Shown one piece after another: positions 5,971 through 6,034 of a DNA stretch of 6,034 nucleotides (positions within the stretch are counted from its first letter, which is position 1; the number at the start of each line of letters is the position of its first letter). This DNA comes from JBOGED01 sp050743625 (lineage in GTDB: Bacteria > Actinomycetota > Nitriliruptoria > Euzebyales > Egibacteraceae). The stretch lies in the NCBI GenBank assembly GCA_050743625.1, contig JBOGED010000149.1, positions 1 through 6,034 of the forward strand, in the 5' to 3' direction. The translations under genes were made by a program, and so were the position numbers. The notes under the pieces are model-generated. The model worked only from the letters and a program-made list of their open reading frames with translations, made no database searches and was not told where the DNA came from.

Positions 5971-5984
5971 GTGATGATCTTCAC
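5971..5984. promoter_or_regulatory. GTGA-N6-TCAC palindrome, possible CRP/GlxR-type site
   Basis: The bases GTGATGATCTTCAC have the GTGA-N6-TCAC half-site geometry of CRP-family (including actinobacterial GlxR) operators, whose fuller consensus is TGTGA-N6-TCACA. The outermost T and A are missing (C on both sides). The centre is about 80 bp before the sgaA start and the site lies 3 bp from the neighbouring inverted repeat. The match is seen directly; binding is inferred. Confidence 0.35.
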
Positions 5985-6034
5985 CTGGACGGTCCCGATG
6001 GCGCAAGGTTGTGTGCGGGATCCCGGCGGTATAC

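Larger units (their letters stand above)
5899..6034 (-). promoter_or_regulatory. Gene-free region upstream of sgaA, probable operon promoter region
   Basis: No convincing gene lies in these 136 bp. The region holds the sgaA ribosome binding site, an 8-bp inverted repeat (5948-5967), a GTGA-N6-TCAC palindrome (5971-5984) and a 10-bp palindrome CGGGATCCCG (6016-6025). I could not pick a -10/-35 pair with confidence. Because it precedes the first gene of a tightly packed minus-strand series, it is the likely place for the operon promoter, unless the operon starts with genes beyond base 6034. Confidence 0.5.

Noticed and set aside
5899..6006. N-terminal extension of sgaA to the ATG at 6006
   Set aside because: The extra 36 residues are Arg/His-rich and unlike the family, they cover the palindromes, and a clear Shine-Dalgarno sequence precedes the GTG at 5898.
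1..6034. A wholly new system, mobile element, CRISPR array, tRNA or rRNA
   Set aside because: No transposase, integrase, direct-repeat array or RNA-gene pattern is visible, and nearly all of the window is accounted for by six recognised metabolic genes.

Overview
The window holds a compact, single-strand cluster for the assimilatory arm of the serine cycle, the C1-assimilation route of serine-pathway methylotrophs. All six genes lie on the minus strand, so transcription runs from right to left. In that order they are serine-glyoxylate aminotransferase (sgaA), malyl-CoA lyase (mclA), malate-CoA ligase beta (mtkA), malate-CoA ligase alpha (mtkB), a D-2-hydroxyacid dehydrogenase acting as hydroxypyruvate/glyoxylate reductase, and the start of glycerate 2-kinase (gckA), which runs off the left edge.

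The steps fit together. MtkAB activates malate to malyl-CoA. MclA splits malyl-CoA into acetyl-CoA and glyoxylate. SgaA transfers the serine amino group to glyoxylate, giving glycine and hydroxypyruvate. The reductase makes D-glycerate, and GckA makes 2-phosphoglycerate, which returns toward PEP. Serine hydroxymethyltransferase, PEP carboxylase, malate dehydrogenase and the folate enzymes are not in this window.

Layout: positions 1-479 gckA N-terminal part; 480-567 an intergenic gap dominated by an 18-bp perfect inverted repeat; 568-1536 the reductase; 1577-2485 mtkB; 2501-3685 mtkA; 3692-4639 mclA; 4684-5898 sgaA (GTG start); 5899-6034 a gene-free upstream region with an 8-bp inverted repeat and a GTGA-N6-TCAC palindrome. 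Gaps of 6-44 bp and good Shine-Dalgarno sequences from sgaA to the reductase suggest one operon. gckA is set apart by the inverted repeat and has no visible Shine-Dalgarno sequence.

The organism is a GC-rich bacterium (about two thirds G+C on sampled lines, two GTG starts). The proteins resemble alphaproteobacterial serine-cycle enzymes, as I remember them, but the gene order does not match the classic Methylobacterium cluster. An actinobacterium or another high-GC phylum is possible, and the window alone cannot settle it. I see no mobile element, RNA gene, CRISPR array or clearly unknown system. The most interesting features are the non-coding palindromes, the rearranged gene order and the type of reductase used.
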